Shown: positions 5,973-15,187 of the stretch, piece after piece
How the letters are laid out: each line of letters begins with the position of its first letter
How positions within the stretch are numbered: position 1 is the stretch's first letter
Source: Alphaproteobacteria bacterium
GTDB taxonomy: Bacteria > Pseudomonadota > Alphaproteobacteria > Micavibrionales > Micavibrionaceae
Direction: 5' to 3'
Length of the DNA: 42,506 bases
Assembly: GCA_009995595.1 (NCBI GenBank)
Contig: JAACPE010000008.1
Span: forward strand, 1-42,506
The notes under the pieces: model-generated
What the model was told of the DNA's origin: nothing
Seen by the model: only the letters and a program-made list of their open reading frames with translations
Databases searched by the model: none
Translations under genes and position numbers: made by a program

Positions 5973-6925
5973 CCGCCGCCAATACCCGCGGCGGATGCCT
6001 GAAGCCCCGCAGGGCCAAGGATAACAATAAAAAGCGCCGGCAAGAAAAATAAGATCATCGGCACAGTCAGCTTTGGCGGCAAAGCGGCCGCTTTTTCTTC
6101 GGCCTTTGACATACGGATATCGCGCAATTCCTCGGCCATAACCCGCAACGCATCCGATACCGATGTCCCATATTGTTCCGCCTGAATAAGCGCCGTTGCG
6201 AAAGATTTACCATACCCCCCAACACGCTTTCCAAAATCAGAGAGCGCCGTACGGCGATCATTTAACATCGCCATCTCCGCACTTAAAATACCCAGCTCCT
6301 CTGCCAATACTGGCGAGTACTCTGCCACTTCATCGGCTATGCGCTCCACTGTTTGTTCAAGCCCAATTCCCCCCTGTACACAAATCAACATCATATCAAG
6401 CGCATCAGGGAAACTAAGCGATAGTTCTTCTTGGCGTTTAATCGCCGCATTTTTAACAATAAGACGCGGCAAGAAAAACCCTGCAAAAGCCGCCCCCACT
6501 AATACAAAAAACTTAGCACCACTTGACGGTGGCTCCTCTGCGGCAGAGAGAATAAGCATCGAAAATAACACAAGGAAAATAGGCAGACCGATTTGTGTTG
6601 CAATATAGATAAGCGGCGCTTTTGGATTACGAATACCCGCCGTTAACAATTTTGCTCTTACTTTTTCACCAAGCTCCCCTGCTATTTGCTGCGCTCTAAA
6701 AAAAGCGGTCACAGATTCTTTGGCAGAAAGAGATTTATTATTTTTCTTGTCAAGACTGTTTTTTGTCGCCAGAAAAAGATCTTTTTTCTTTTTCTCAATC
6801 ACATTTTTATAACGCGCTTTTTTCTCACCGCGCTGTAACATCGGAAAAACAAACGCGGCAAATGATCCCGCCGCTGCAAGGGCGGCAATCACTGTAATCA
6901 TAAGCTCTGTCGTTATACCAAACAT
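5969..6925 (-). CDS. tadC: Tad pilus inner-membrane platform protein TadC
   Basis: This 318-residue member of the GspF/TadC family has an N-terminal membrane helix (MITVIAALAAAGSFAAFVFPM), a pair near residues 110-155 and a C-terminal pair (LTVPMILFFLPALFIVILGP). The central cytoplasmic region carries the family motif FPDALDMMLICVQGGIGLEQTVERIADE. With TadB it forms the platform that couples the CpaF ATPase to pilin assembly. It follows tadB by 2 nt and ends the long minus-strand tad transcript. Confidence 0.9.
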   Translation of the reverse strand: MFGITTELMITVIAALAAAGSFAAFVFPMLQRGEKKARYKNVIEKKKKDLFLATKNSLDKKNNKSLSAKESVTAFFRAQQIAGELGEKVRAKLLTAGIRNPKAPLIYIATQIGLPIFLVLFSMLILSAAEEPPSSGAKFFVLVGAAFAGFFLPRLIVKNAAIKRQEELSLSFPDALDMMLICVQGGIGLEQTVERIADEVAEYSPVLAEELGILSAEMAMLNDRRTALSDFGKRVGGYGKSFATALIQAEQYGTSVSDALRVMAEELRDIRMSKAEEKAAALPPKLTVPMILFFLPALFIVILGPAGLQASAAGIGGG

Positions 6926-6927
6926 CT

Positions 6928-7896
6928 TTAAACCTTAAAGTTAATCATCTGTCGCATCACAAGACACCCCAACAACATCCACGTTACCGCGCATCCCAAC
7001 ATGAAACGCCCCGTTGGCTCATCAAAGAGCAATTGAATATATTCCCGGTTCACCGCATAAAGCGCAAGCGTCACAACAACAGGCAAAGCCCCGATGATCG
7101 CCGCTGATATTTTTGCTTCGGCGGACATTGTTTGTATTTTACGTTTGAGTTTAAAACGTGAGCGGATCACACCCGCCAAATTGCTTAAAACCTCAGAAAG
7201 GCTCGCTCCTGTTTGTGTCTGTATCGCAATAGCTGTTGCAAACATTTGCATTTCAGGAAGCGGCATACGCCTTGCTGATGCCGCCACTGCTTCGGGTAAA
7301 GGCACACCAATTTTTTGCTGATCATACACCCGGCCCATCTCATCGCCCATGGGTCCTGTAAATTCTCGCGCAACCATTTTAATGGCCTCACTTACAGGCA
7401 TACCAGCCTTTAACAGGCGCATCATGGATTCAAGCGCATCTGCAAAATCTTCCATGAATTTTTTTTGGCGGCGCTTGGCTTTAAATTTTAAAAATAATTT
7501 TGGCAGTCCAAAAAAAGAAATAATCGAAACCATGACGATTAAAAATTTAGAAAGGCCGATGACCACGGCTAATAACGTCATGAGCACCGCAAAAATACTT
7601 GAATAAATCCAAAACTTTTTAACAGGCGTCTCCAAGCCGGCCTGCATAATAAGATCACTGATACTGGCATTTTTCTTCTTGGCTTCTTTTTCTTCATCTT
7701 GCAATTTATTGGCAAGATCAAAACGCTTTTGATCTCTGGATACCGTTTTATTTGCCTTTTTGTTAACGCTATAATCACTCCCTTGCACCACACGCATCAT
7801 ATGCGTGCGCCGTTGTGATTGCGTATTAAGAATAAGCAAGCTTGCAGTAATACCCATAATCAAAAAAATGAGGAGTGAGAGGATAATGGCGGTCAT
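6928..7896 (-). CDS. tadB: Tad pilus inner-membrane platform protein TadB
   Basis: This 322-residue GspF-like protein has an N-terminal membrane helix (IILSLLIFLIMGITASLLIL), a pair around residues 95-135, and two C-terminal helices (ISAAIIGALPVVVTLALYAV and FMLGCAVTWMLLGCLVM). The signature FMEDFADALESMMRLLKAGMPVSEAIK and QTGASLSEVLSNLAGVIRSR segments are those of TadB. It partners with TadC. It lies 6 nt after cpaF and 2 nt before tadC. Confidence 0.9.
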   Translation of the reverse strand: MTAIILSLLIFLIMGITASLLILNTQSQRRTHMMRVVQGSDYSVNKKANKTVSRDQKRFDLANKLQDEEKEAKKKNASISDLIMQAGLETPVKKFWIYSSIFAVLMTLLAVVIGLSKFLIVMVSIISFFGLPKLFLKFKAKRRQKKFMEDFADALESMMRLLKAGMPVSEAIKMVAREFTGPMGDEMGRVYDQQKIGVPLPEAVAASARRMPLPEMQMFATAIAIQTQTGASLSEVLSNLAGVIRSRFKLKRKIQTMSAEAKISAAIIGALPVVVTLALYAVNREYIQLLFDEPTGRFMLGCAVTWMLLGCLVMRQMINFKV

Positions 7897-7902
7897 AATG
7901 TC

Positions 7903-9507
7903 CTAACCGTAGGCCTCCTCCATCGCATCAAGAACCAGATTCTCAACACCATATTGACGTGCTTTATCCCAAAATTTAGGGCGCATGCCTGTGGATTTTA
8001 ATTCAGTAATCAACTTACCATTATCTTCTTCACCAATAAATTCCAGCTTAAAGAGATCTTGCATCGTGACCACATCTCCCTCCATACCCGTAATTTCAGA
8101 GATATGTGTTACCTTACGCGACCCATCTCTCAGGCGTTGCACCTGCAGCACAACATTAACCGCGGCCGATATCTGCTCACGCACCGCAACGATGGGCAGG
8201 TTTAATCCCCCCATCGCAATCATATTTTCCATACGCGATAAAGCCTCACGCGGATTGTTCGCGTGAACTGTTCCCATTGACCCATCGTGACCCGTGTTCA
8301 TAGCTTGTAACAAATCAAATGCCTCTGGGCCACGCACCTCGCCCACTATAATACGTTCGGGGCGCATACGCAGACAGTTTTTCACCAAATCGCGCATTGT
8401 CACTTCACCCACCCCTTCAAGGTTCGGCGGGCGAGTCTCAAGGCGCACAACGTGCGGCTGTTGTAATTGAAGTTCACAGGCATCTTCACATGTAATAATA
8501 CGCTCGCCCTGTTCAATATACCGCGTCAAGCAATTAAGCATCGTTGTCTTACCAGACCCCGTCCCGCCAGAAATAAGAACATTAACGCGGCACCGCCCAA
8601 TCGCCATAATAAGTTTTGCAGCACTTGGCGTCATCGCACCAAATTCAAGCAATTTTTCAAGGGTCAATTTATCTTTTGTAAATTTACGAATAGTCATACA
8701 CGCCCCATCAACGGCAAGCGGCGGGATAATAACATTCACACGCGATCCATCAGGCAAACGCGCGTCACAAATTGGCGATGATTCATCAACACGCCGACCA
8801 ATAGCGCCCACAATGCGTTGGCATATTGTTGTTAAATGTTGATTGTCACGAAATTTAATACGGGCGCGTTCAATTTTTCCGCCCACCTCAATGTAAACAG
8901 TTTCAGGGCCGTTAATCATGATATCGGCAATATCATCGCGCTCCAATAATTCTTCCAATGGGCCAAAGCCGAGCATATCGTTCGAACATTCTTTGGCAAT
9001 ACGTGATAATTCCGCTGGCGTTAAATCTAAATTGCGAAAACGCGCAATTTCTTCAACCGCTGAAGCAACTTCCTCACGCGCTTCTTCAGATTTCATTCGC
9101 GCAAGCGCTTTAAGGTCAATCCCATCACGCAAATCAAGCCATATACGATTACGCGCGCGCTGCATACGAATAGAGGTCATAGATGTTGTATCTTCACCGC
9201 TTTCAAACTCTTGCGTGTCTTCATCAGATAATAAATCTTCTGAGTCCATTGATTTTTTTGGCTTACTCGACACTTCTGGCGCTGTGCTCTGGCTCTCTAG
9301 CTCTAAATCAGAAGGAGCATCAATTGACATCTCTATTGACGCCGCGCTCTGCATCGGCGGTGTAACTTTTTCAGGCTTCTTTGGGCCATCATAAGTCGGT
9401 ATATCTAATCTCTCCTCTTTCCTCTCATGCTTTTGAACAGGTGAGGGCGGTGTCTTTTGAGGGGGATTTTTAGGTGGCGGCGCACCGTCTTTTTTCTTAC
9501 CAAACAT
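7903..9507 (-). CDS. cpaF: Tad pilus secretion ATPase CpaF/TadA
   Basis: This 534-residue GspE/VirB11-superfamily ATPase powers Flp pilus assembly at the inner membrane. The first 115 residues are Pro/Lys/Glu-rich and likely disordered. The N-terminal domain covers about 120-290. The catalytic domain has Walker A GGTGSGKT (314-321), an Asp/Glu box around [11 protein letters not shown] (338-348), Walker [10 protein letters not shown] (385-393) and the histidine box [11 protein letters not shown] (407-417). All key residues are intact, so it should be active. It lies 6 nt downstream of cpaE and 6 nt upstream of tadB. Confidence 0.95.
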   Translation of the reverse strand: MFGKKKDGAPPPKNPPQKTPPSPVQKHERKEERLDIPTYDGPKKPEKVTPPMQSAASIEMSIDAPSDLELESQSTAPEVSSKPKKSMDSEDLLSDEDTQEFESGEDTTSMTSIRMQRARNRIWLDLRDGIDLKALARMKSEEAREEVASAVEEIARFRNLDLTPAELSRIAKECSNDMLGFGPLEELLERDDIADIMINGPETVYIEVGGKIERARIKFRDNQHLTTICQRIVGAIGRRVDESSPICDARLPDGSRVNVIIPPLAVDGACMTIRKFTKDKLTLEKLLEFGAMTPSAAKLIMAIGRCRVNVLISGGTGSGKTTMLNCLTRYIEQGERIITCEDACELQLQQPHVVRLETRPPNLEGVGEVTMRDLVKNCLRMRPERIIVGEVRGPEAFDLLQAMNTGHDGSMGTVHANNPREALSRMENMIAMGGLNLPIVAVREQISAAVNVVLQVQRLRDGSRKVTHISEITGMEGDVVTMQDLFKLEFIGEEDNGKLITELKSTGMRPKFWDKARQYGVENLVLDAMEEAYG

Positions 9508-9513
9508 ATCGCT

Positions 9514-10746
9514 CTACCCCTTTTTGATCTTACTCAGGAAGCTACCAATTACACCAAGATCAAGCGCATCACCCTTAACCGCAAGCGGCACAGACGATAA
9601 AACAGATTGCGCCACAGGTAAAAGACGTTCAATAAGCTCGCGCCCCGCCTTTTCTTGGTTCATTTTTTTACCTTCGTTTTCCGTGGTCAAAAATAATTTT
9701 GGATCAAACGGAATAGTGACCGATGGCTTTATCTCCAAAACATCGGCAATATCTTTTTTTGATACTTCTTTGGACGGCATAAGACCTTCCATGTTAATGA
9801 CTAAATCAATATTTGATATTGACCCCCCATGCAAAACTTTAACTTCTTGCATTAAGGTACGCGCCGCACGCAAAGATGACAAAGTCGGCGTCGCCACAAT
9901 CATAATTTCATGCGCGCGATTCATCACCATACGTTTTAAGGATGGGATTGCCCCCGATAGATCAATCAGCACAACGGGATAACTCGCCATCACCATATCA
10001 ATCAGCTCTTCATATTGCGCCGCTTGGACGGATGGCTCTAACATGGCCTCTGATCCCGCCGCCAAAACAGATAGTTTTTCATTGGGTTTAAAAAGCATAC
10101 GATCCAAAACATCAAAATCTTTTGAGGCGGCTGCTTTAACTGCCTCATGCAAATTTGTTGTTGGCTCAAACCCCATGCCAACAGGCATAGATGTCCAGCC
10201 CCCCGCCGCATCCATAAAAAATGTTTTTTGATCTAAATTTTCTGAAATGCCTAAAGCTAAGGCCTGCGTCAACGCTGATGTTCCAACGCCGCCTTTTGAC
10301 CCAATGGTTGCGATCATACGACTTCCAACTGCGCCCAATTTCTCAATCAGCGATTGCGCTATAATCTCGGCAAGTGTTGCAAGAGGGACTGGCTTAACCA
10401 AATAATCACTCACCCCAATAGAGGTCAAATGACGGTATAAATTAATGTCATTCACTGGGCCAATAACAATGGCATTTGTACCTTCGTTACAGTATGCAGA
10501 CAGCGCCTCTAAACGCCCGACAAAGCTATCATCTGTGACATCAGTTTCTAAAAGCACAAGTGTGGGCGACGACGCTTGCGTATACGCGCTTATCGCGCTC
10601 TCAACATCCCCTTCTTCGATGCTAATTGTCACACGGGCAAAACGCCAATCATTTTGTAATGAACGCGCAGCCTCAATTGTCTCTTTATCCTTGATAAAAA
10701 GATCGACGCGTGCCTCTGGAAGCAATATTGAAGTTTCTGTTGTCAA
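9514..10746 (-). CDS. cpaE: Tad pilus localisation ATPase CpaE/TadZ
   Basis: CpaE/TadZ has a receiver-like N-terminal domain (about 10-130, without a full phospho-acceptor set) and a MinD/ParA-type ATPase domain. The deviant Walker A loop is K151-GGVGTS; the usual second lysine is replaced by T, as is common in this family. VVLIDLSGAIPSL supplies the Walker B region. In Caulobacter it places the pilus machine at a pole. No ATG occurs near the start; TTG at 10746 is the best option, with GAGGG 11 bases upstream and an in-frame stop shortly before. It lies 6 nt before cpaF and about 30 nt after cpaD. Confidence 0.9.
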   Translation of the reverse strand: MTTETSILLPEARVDLFIKDKETIEAARSLQNDWRFARVTISIEEGDVESAISAYTQASSPTLVLLETDVTDDSFVGRLEALSAYCNEGTNAIVIGPVNDINLYRHLTSIGVSDYLVKPVPLATLAEIIAQSLIEKLGAVGSRMIATIGSKGGVGTSALTQALALGISENLDQKTFFMDAAGGWTSMPVGMGFEPTTNLHEAVKAAASKDFDVLDRMLFKPNEKLSVLAAGSEAMLEPSVQAAQYEELIDMVMASYPVVLIDLSGAIPSLKRMVMNRAHEIMIVATPTLSSLRAARTLMQEVKVLHGGSISNIDLVINMEGLMPSKEVSKKDIADVLEIKPSVTIPFDPKLFLTTENEGKKMNQEKAGRELIERLLPVAQSVLSSVPLAVKGDALDLGVIGSFLSKIKKG

Positions 10747-10778
10747 AATTAAGTTCGCCCTCTTTTAATCTGCTTTGA

Positions 10779-11426
10779 TTATTCTGTCGTTAAATTCTCT
10801 CGCCCTAAAACGACCAACGGTTCACGTGGAGCGCCATTTTCATACCCATTGAGGATATTAGCCTCACGGCGACCGCTGCGCGGGCCAAGGCCATCATTGC
10901 CTTGTAAATCAGCAGGGTTGGCTATTTGTCGCGCCATCATTGTTTCAGTGCCACACCCAAATTGATAATCCCCTAAAAAACGTGACGTTTCATTATTATC
11001 CAAACCTGGGATCATCTTGCACCCTTGCGGCCCTTGCGCCCTGAGCGAGTCATAAGACACCATCAACGCAGGCTGCGCGCCCTTAATCGAAAGCGTTTCT
11101 GTAACAACGTCACGCACTCCTTTATGGGCTAAAACTGTTTTAATGCTCTGTAATTTTTGCACCGCGCTCATCGCCGTAAAACTTTTTGATGTTGGGTCAA
11201 ACGCCATTGTTAGCTCTAACGGCCCCGTCCCATTTTTACTGTAACGCGCAGCGAGTGACTCAAGCATATCGTCGCTCAAATCGTTAAGCGCCACTTGTTC
11301 AATAATTGTTTCATTCACCAAAAGTGGCTTTTGTGTATTCATCATAGACGGCGTTGTTTGGGTACACGCCCCTAAAACAAATACAGAGAGAACAGTGGCT
11401 AACTTCAAATTTAAATTTTTCATCAT
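10779..11426 (-). CDS. cpaD: Tad pilus lipoprotein CpaD
   Basis: This 215-residue outer-membrane lipoprotein has a signal peptide with lipobox LGAC (C20). Family features in the second half are a GCKMIPGLDNNETS segment and YQFGCGTETMMARQIANPADL, the conserved FGC...A.QIANP..L block of CpaD. It is thought to help place or stabilise the CpaC secretin. Its start lies 10 nt after cpaC, within the cpaB-cpaC-cpaD-cpaE-cpaF operon order known from Caulobacter. Confidence 0.9.
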   Translation of the reverse strand: MMKNLNLKLATVLSVFVLGACTQTTPSMMNTQKPLLVNETIIEQVALNDLSDDMLESLAARYSKNGTGPLELTMAFDPTSKSFTAMSAVQKLQSIKTVLAHKGVRDVVTETLSIKGAQPALMVSYDSLRAQGPQGCKMIPGLDNNETSRFLGDYQFGCGTETMMARQIANPADLQGNDGLGPRSGRREANILNGYENGAPREPLVVLGRENLTTE

Positions 11427-11436
11427 TATAATTCCC

Positions 11437-12966
11437 TTATTCCGTCATATAACCAAAACCAAGTGTTTGGTTCATCATGGTTGATGGCGCTTTGTTACCA
11501 TAAAGACGGTTTATATTTTTGCTAAAGACTGTCTGTAATTTATTTTCTTCACGCAATGGCATATCGCCCATGATATCGGCCTCGTCGATCATATGAGTCT
11601 CATCCATCAAATCACTTTCATCAATAAATGCGCCTTGCGCTTTCAACTGCTTTTCCAGAACAGTGTTTGTTTTGCTTGTTTCAAAAGTTGCTTGATTTTG
11701 GGCGAACGGCTCAACCAGATAAGGCGTAATCATAACAATCACTTCTGATTCATTACGGCGGAACGAGTCCGATTTAACCAAATCACCCACGACTGGAATA
11801 TCCCCAATACCCGGCAGTTGCGACAGACCAGAAATTGAGTTCGACTGTATAAGACCCGCAATCATAAGCGTGCCTCCACTTGGAAGCTCAACCGTCGTAT
11901 CCGCGCGGCGTACATTAAAGGTCGGCACGTTAATGCCGTTAAGCTGTAAATTTTGATCAAAAGATGTTGTCGATACTTCAGTATTTAATTGCAAGCTAAT
12001 GCGGTTTTTAGACATCACAATCGGTTTAAAGTTAAGCGACACACCAAAAGGTTTAAATTCATAAATCAAATTTCCATTTTGATCGAGCGCCGTGGGAATA
12101 GGAAATTCTCCCCCTGCTAAAAATCCTGCTTGCTCACCTGAAATCGCCGTTAAGTTCGGCTCGGCCAGCGTGTTCAAAATCCCCTCTTGCTCCAGCGCAC
12201 GACCAATAAAGCTCAGATTACCAAAATCGCCAGAGCTATAATTAAGCGCCGCTACGCCCAGCTGCACAGGACTCGCAAGCCCAAGACCCGCCGCCGTACC
12301 AAGCGTCGCTGCCAAATCACCAACGCCGCCACCACCAACAGAGTTGGCTTCAAGACCTAAATCTTTAAGGGCGCTTCTTGATGCTTCGACAATTTTTACA
12401 CGCAGCATCACTTGTTGCTGTCCTTGGACACCAAGCATGTTGACGATAATGTCATCAATGGCGCGTCCCTCCATCCCTTGAATTTCACCTGCGTAATTGC
12501 CCACTAAATTAGAAATGGCATTTGATACTGCGGGTGTTGACACATCACCCGTTAAAATCACCTGATCTGTAAGCGCTCGAATACGCACATCCTCCATGGG
12601 ATAAAGTTCTTTGATCATGGTCGATATTTTTTCAACATCAATTTGCACATGAACATTAATCTTACGGATAATATTACCCGCACGATCAAGCGCCATAATA
12701 TTCGTATCACCAAGTGCAGACCCAACAATATAAAGGCGGTTTGACTTAACAGCCATCACATCGGCAACAGATGGATTGGCCACTAAAACATCGGCAACTT
12801 CACCGCCCACATCAATCATTTCTGCCTTACCCAGCATAATGTTTACTGTCGGCGTGCCAGAATATTGGCCAATAGTCGCAGGGTTAGATTTATCCGCATA
12901 AGCAGGCGCGGCCATCATCATGATGGCAAATAACCCTAAAAACACGTGCATATTTATTTTCTTCAT
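11437..12966 (-). CDS. cpaC: Tad pilus outer-membrane secretin CpaC/RcpA
   Basis: CpaC forms the outer-membrane gate of the Flp pilus. I start it at ATG 12966, which gives a clean signal peptide (MKKINMHVFLGLFAIMMMAA, then PAYA) and has GGGAA just upstream. An upstream TTG at 13005 would overlap the end of cpaB. The order is: pilus N-terminal domain (GKAEMIDVGGEVADVLVANPSVADV), a BON-like domain (IRALTDQVILTGDV), then the secretin core with VTGSE-like EVIVMITPYLVEP and the LMIAGLIQ/GIGDIPVVGDL signature. Length is 509 residues. The spare N-terminal domain at 4602-5150 is a partial paralogue. Confidence 0.93.
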   Translation of the reverse strand: MKKINMHVFLGLFAIMMMAAPAYADKSNPATIGQYSGTPTVNIMLGKAEMIDVGGEVADVLVANPSVADVMAVKSNRLYIVGSALGDTNIMALDRAGNIIRKINVHVQIDVEKISTMIKELYPMEDVRIRALTDQVILTGDVSTPAVSNAISNLVGNYAGEIQGMEGRAIDDIIVNMLGVQGQQQVMLRVKIVEASRSALKDLGLEANSVGGGGVGDLAATLGTAAGLGLASPVQLGVAALNYSSGDFGNLSFIGRALEQEGILNTLAEPNLTAISGEQAGFLAGGEFPIPTALDQNGNLIYEFKPFGVSLNFKPIVMSKNRISLQLNTEVSTTSFDQNLQLNGINVPTFNVRRADTTVELPSGGTLMIAGLIQSNSISGLSQLPGIGDIPVVGDLVKSDSFRRNESEVIVMITPYLVEPFAQNQATFETSKTNTVLEKQLKAQGAFIDESDLMDETHMIDEADIMGDMPLREENKLQTVFSKNINRLYGNKAPSTMMNQTLGFGYMTE

Positions 12967-12988
12967 AAGAAAATTCCCATTCTTTTTA

Positions 12989-13960
12989 TTATTCTTCATT
13001 GTCAAACCCCGGCACCGTCATCAACGGGATAACATCATCGTTTGGATTATCTTGAACGTAAAAATCAACGCGTGTGCCTTGCTCAATTACATTACGGCCA
13101 CGCACTTCTTCCATTTCACTACCATTATATACGCGCACTGCGCCGCTTGTACCGCCGCGCATATTTGATAAATCAGTCAGCACGCGGCTCATCTGAACAT
13201 CTGTTGTCACATTATCTTGTGATAAGGGTGCTTCATCACCAATCCCGCGCGTTGCAAAACTTACATCGCCCATTTCATCCGCAAGCATTAACGTTTCCGC
13301 ACCTTCTGGGCTAACCTCTAATGTTACAGTGGCTTTCTTAGCTGATTTCTTTTTGCTCTTTTTACTGTCTTCTTCGACAATACGTCTGCTTGATGCATTT
13401 TCATCAATCGCAAGAACACGTACATTTTCTAAAATTGTTTCACTGGCATAACGATTCACTAAACTTTGTGCATCTGGATTATCACGCGTATTGACCTGAA
13501 CACGATATGTCACAATAACGTCAACAACATCACCCGGAATAATAAGGCGATCTGCGATGGTGTATTTATTAACTTCAATCCCAACGGCACGCATGCCTTT
13601 TGACACTTTGGCCGATAAAAATCCGCCTTCTTCTTCGACAACCGCAGACATATGAACAGGCTCACCCATTTTAATAGAACGCAATGCTTTACCTGAGATA
13701 ACCTCCATTGGTGTTTGTTCGCCGTCTTGCACGATGGCACCGGGGAAAATCACATCTTGGGGCCATTTTTGCCATTTTAAATCGCCCTCTTTCAATTCAC
13801 GGCCAACAGGAATGTCTTTTGCCGCCACCAAAACAGATTGCATGACTTGCGTGCTTTGGTCTTGTTTCTTACCCCCACCCAGCGCAGCCTGAATAAGAAC
13901 CGCCACCAAAACTGCGATCACAAAACCACCAATAACAACGATTAAAACATTTTTATTCAT
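12989..13960 (-). CDS. cpaB: Tad pilus periplasmic protein CpaB/RcpC
   Basis: This 323-residue protein has one N-terminal membrane anchor (VLIVVIGGFVIAVLVAVLIQAAL). A SAF-like domain follows (VLVAAKDIPVGRELKEGDLKWQ), then the RcpC region (KGMRAVGIEVNKYTIADRLIIPGDVVDVIVTY). A lysine-rich patch near residue 205 (KKSKKKSAKK) interrupts the fold. CpaB links the inner-membrane platform to the secretin. It is first in the cpaB-to-tadC series, with a strong ribosome binding site (AGGAAA), and cpaC follows after 22 nt. Confidence 0.92.
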   Translation of the reverse strand: MNKNVLIVVIGGFVIAVLVAVLIQAALGGGKKQDQSTQVMQSVLVAAKDIPVGRELKEGDLKWQKWPQDVIFPGAIVQDGEQTPMEVISGKALRSIKMGEPVHMSAVVEEEGGFLSAKVSKGMRAVGIEVNKYTIADRLIIPGDVVDVIVTYRVQVNTRDNPDAQSLVNRYASETILENVRVLAIDENASSRRIVEEDSKKSKKKSAKKATVTLEVSPEGAETLMLADEMGDVSFATRGIGDEAPLSQDNVTTDVQMSRVLTDLSNMRGGTSGAVRVYNGSEMEEVRGRNVIEQGTRVDFYVQDNPNDDVIPLMTVPGFDNEE

Positions 13961-14109
13961 TTTATTTCCTGACTAGATAAGACCCGAACGGGCAAGAAAA
14001 ACACAGTAAAGACACACAAGAATATCGTTAAAACGCTGAACAGCGCATGTCCCACTTTATGGGGAATATATTAACAAAAGATAAATTCTGCCTCTTTGAT
14101 CCGCCTCTT

Positions 14110-14655
14110 TTAATTCGTTAATCCAATAACGCCCTGCGGCGTAATATATCCTGTGTAAATAAACGCAATCATCGCGCCGATGGTAATGGCAATACCATAG
14201 GGCACATCGCGTTTGCCTTTTTGGGCGCGGCCAATCCAACTATCTTTATTGGGTTTTTTAACAGGTTGATGCTTATTTAAATACAGTGTCACAAGGCCAA
14301 GCACGCCGCCTGTAATGCCCATAAAGAACAAAAACGGGGCAATACCCCCCAAACCAACCCAAAGGGCATAAACACTACAAAGCTTCGCATCACCACCACC
14401 CAGCGCCTTGATCGCAAACAAGCCATAGGTAATAATAAAAACAGCGCCAAAGCTTATCAGGTGCGATGCCCACCCCTGAAAATAACCGCTTTCAGGCGCT
14501 AAAAAATGCACCGCCGCATAGGCCGGAACAAACGCAGCCAATATAAGCAGTGAGTATAAATTCGGGATAATTAACCCTTTAAAATCAGACCACGCTGCTG
14601 CAAAGCCAAAGCCGAGCGCGATGATGACACAAAATATGACCAGAAAAAGGACCAT
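14110..14655 (-). CDS. cpaA: Prepilin peptidase CpaA/TadV
   Basis: This 181-residue membrane protease of the A24 family removes the leader of the Flp pilin. It has about five membrane segments and both catalytic aspartates: D24 in AAWSDFKGLIIPN and D89 in ALGGGDAK. It lacks the N-terminal methylase domain of long PilD enzymes, as is normal for TadV/CpaA. It lies between the pilin gene and cpaB. A 10-bp stem-loop at 14714-14753 separates it from the pilin gene. Confidence 0.92.
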   Translation of the reverse strand: MVLFLVIFCVIIALGFGFAAAWSDFKGLIIPNLYSLLILAAFVPAYAAVHFLAPESGYFQGWASHLISFGAVFIITYGLFAIKALGGGDAKLCSVYALWVGLGGIAPFLFFMGITGGVLGLVTLYLNKHQPVKKPNKDSWIGRAQKGKRDVPYGIAITIGAMIAFIYTGYITPQGVIGLTN

Positions 14656-14713
14656 GTCTCTTTCAGCTTTCTTTTTAAATCGGGATTTGAGAAAAATGGA
14701 TTGGGAGGGGTAG

Positions 14714-14753
14714 TCGAAAGCCTAATAAGGATAAGCCATAATCAGGCTTTCGA
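14714..14753 (-). terminator. Stem-loop between flp and cpaA
   Basis: TCGAAAGCCT (14714-14723) and AGGCTTTCGA (14744-14753) are perfect reverse complements with a 20-base loop. No T tract follows on the minus strand, so it is probably a partial terminator or a 3' stabiliser. Either would let the pilin mRNA accumulate above the downstream cpa genes. Confidence 0.55.
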
Positions 14754-14773
14754 ACTGAATTACAAATATAAAA

Positions 14774-14950
14774 TTACTCAGCAAGCGCGCCGCTTAAGCC
14801 TTCAAATAACGTTCTTAATTCGCCACCAAAGGCAAATACAGCCGCTGAAATCAGAACTGCAATACCAGCCGCAATAAGGCCATATTCAATCGCTGTCGCG
14901 CCGTCTTCGTTTGTTGTGTAAGCTTGTGCTTTTGCAATAAGTTTAAGCAT
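14774..14950 (-). CDS. Flp/PilA major pilin (58 aa)
   Basis: This gene encodes a 58-residue Flp pilin precursor. The short basic leader MLKLIAKAQAYTTNEDG ends at G17, the expected cleavage point for CpaA, followed by ATAIEYGLIAAGIAVLISAA with the hallmark E22 (+5) and Y23 (+6). The mature pilin is about 41 residues, mostly one hydrophobic helix, ending LRTLFEGLSGALAE. A GGAGAC ribosome binding site precedes the ATG. The promoter region upstream (14951-15187) carries two TTAA-N7-TTAA boxes. It lies 118 bases ahead of cpaA. Confidence 0.95.
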   Translation of the reverse strand: MLKLIAKAQAYTTNEDGATAIEYGLIAAGIAVLISAAVFAFGGELRTLFEGLSGALAE

Positions 14951-14974
14951 GTTTTAGTCTCCTTCGTTTACAAT

Positions 14975-14989
14975 TTAATTTATTATTAA
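14975..14989. promoter_or_regulatory. CtrA-type box, proximal to flp
   Basis: TTAATTTATTATTAA fits TTAA-N7-TTAA and lies 25 bases upstream of the pilin start codon. It may instead fall in the leader of the transcript, and it is very AT-rich, so it is the weaker of the two pilin boxes. Confidence 0.35.
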
Positions 14990-15085
14990 AGTTCTTATTA
15001 AACTTCTTTTTCTTAATTTTGGGTACCCACACTTCAATTAGACCATCGAAGATCAACCCCTAGATACTAGAATATAACATATCTT

Positions 15086-15100
15086 TTAATGCCGAGTTAA
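15086..15100. promoter_or_regulatory. CtrA-type box, distal to flp
   Basis: TTAATGCCGAGTTAA fits TTAA-N7-TTAA with a non-AT-rich spacer and lies 136 bases upstream of the pilin start codon, a plausible activator position. In Caulobacter, pilA transcription is activated by CtrA, which makes the location meaningful. Confidence 0.45.
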
Positions 15101-15187
15101 ATAAATATCGCATTTTATACGTTTATGTAAATAATATGCATTATTTTGAAAAAAAGTTGCGTGTACCAAGTATAAACCCCTTTCTTG

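Noticed and set aside
8918-9394. 158-residue frame opposite cpaF
   Set aside because: It is antisense to a well-conserved ATPase gene, with a Ser/Arg-rich composition typical of shadow frames.
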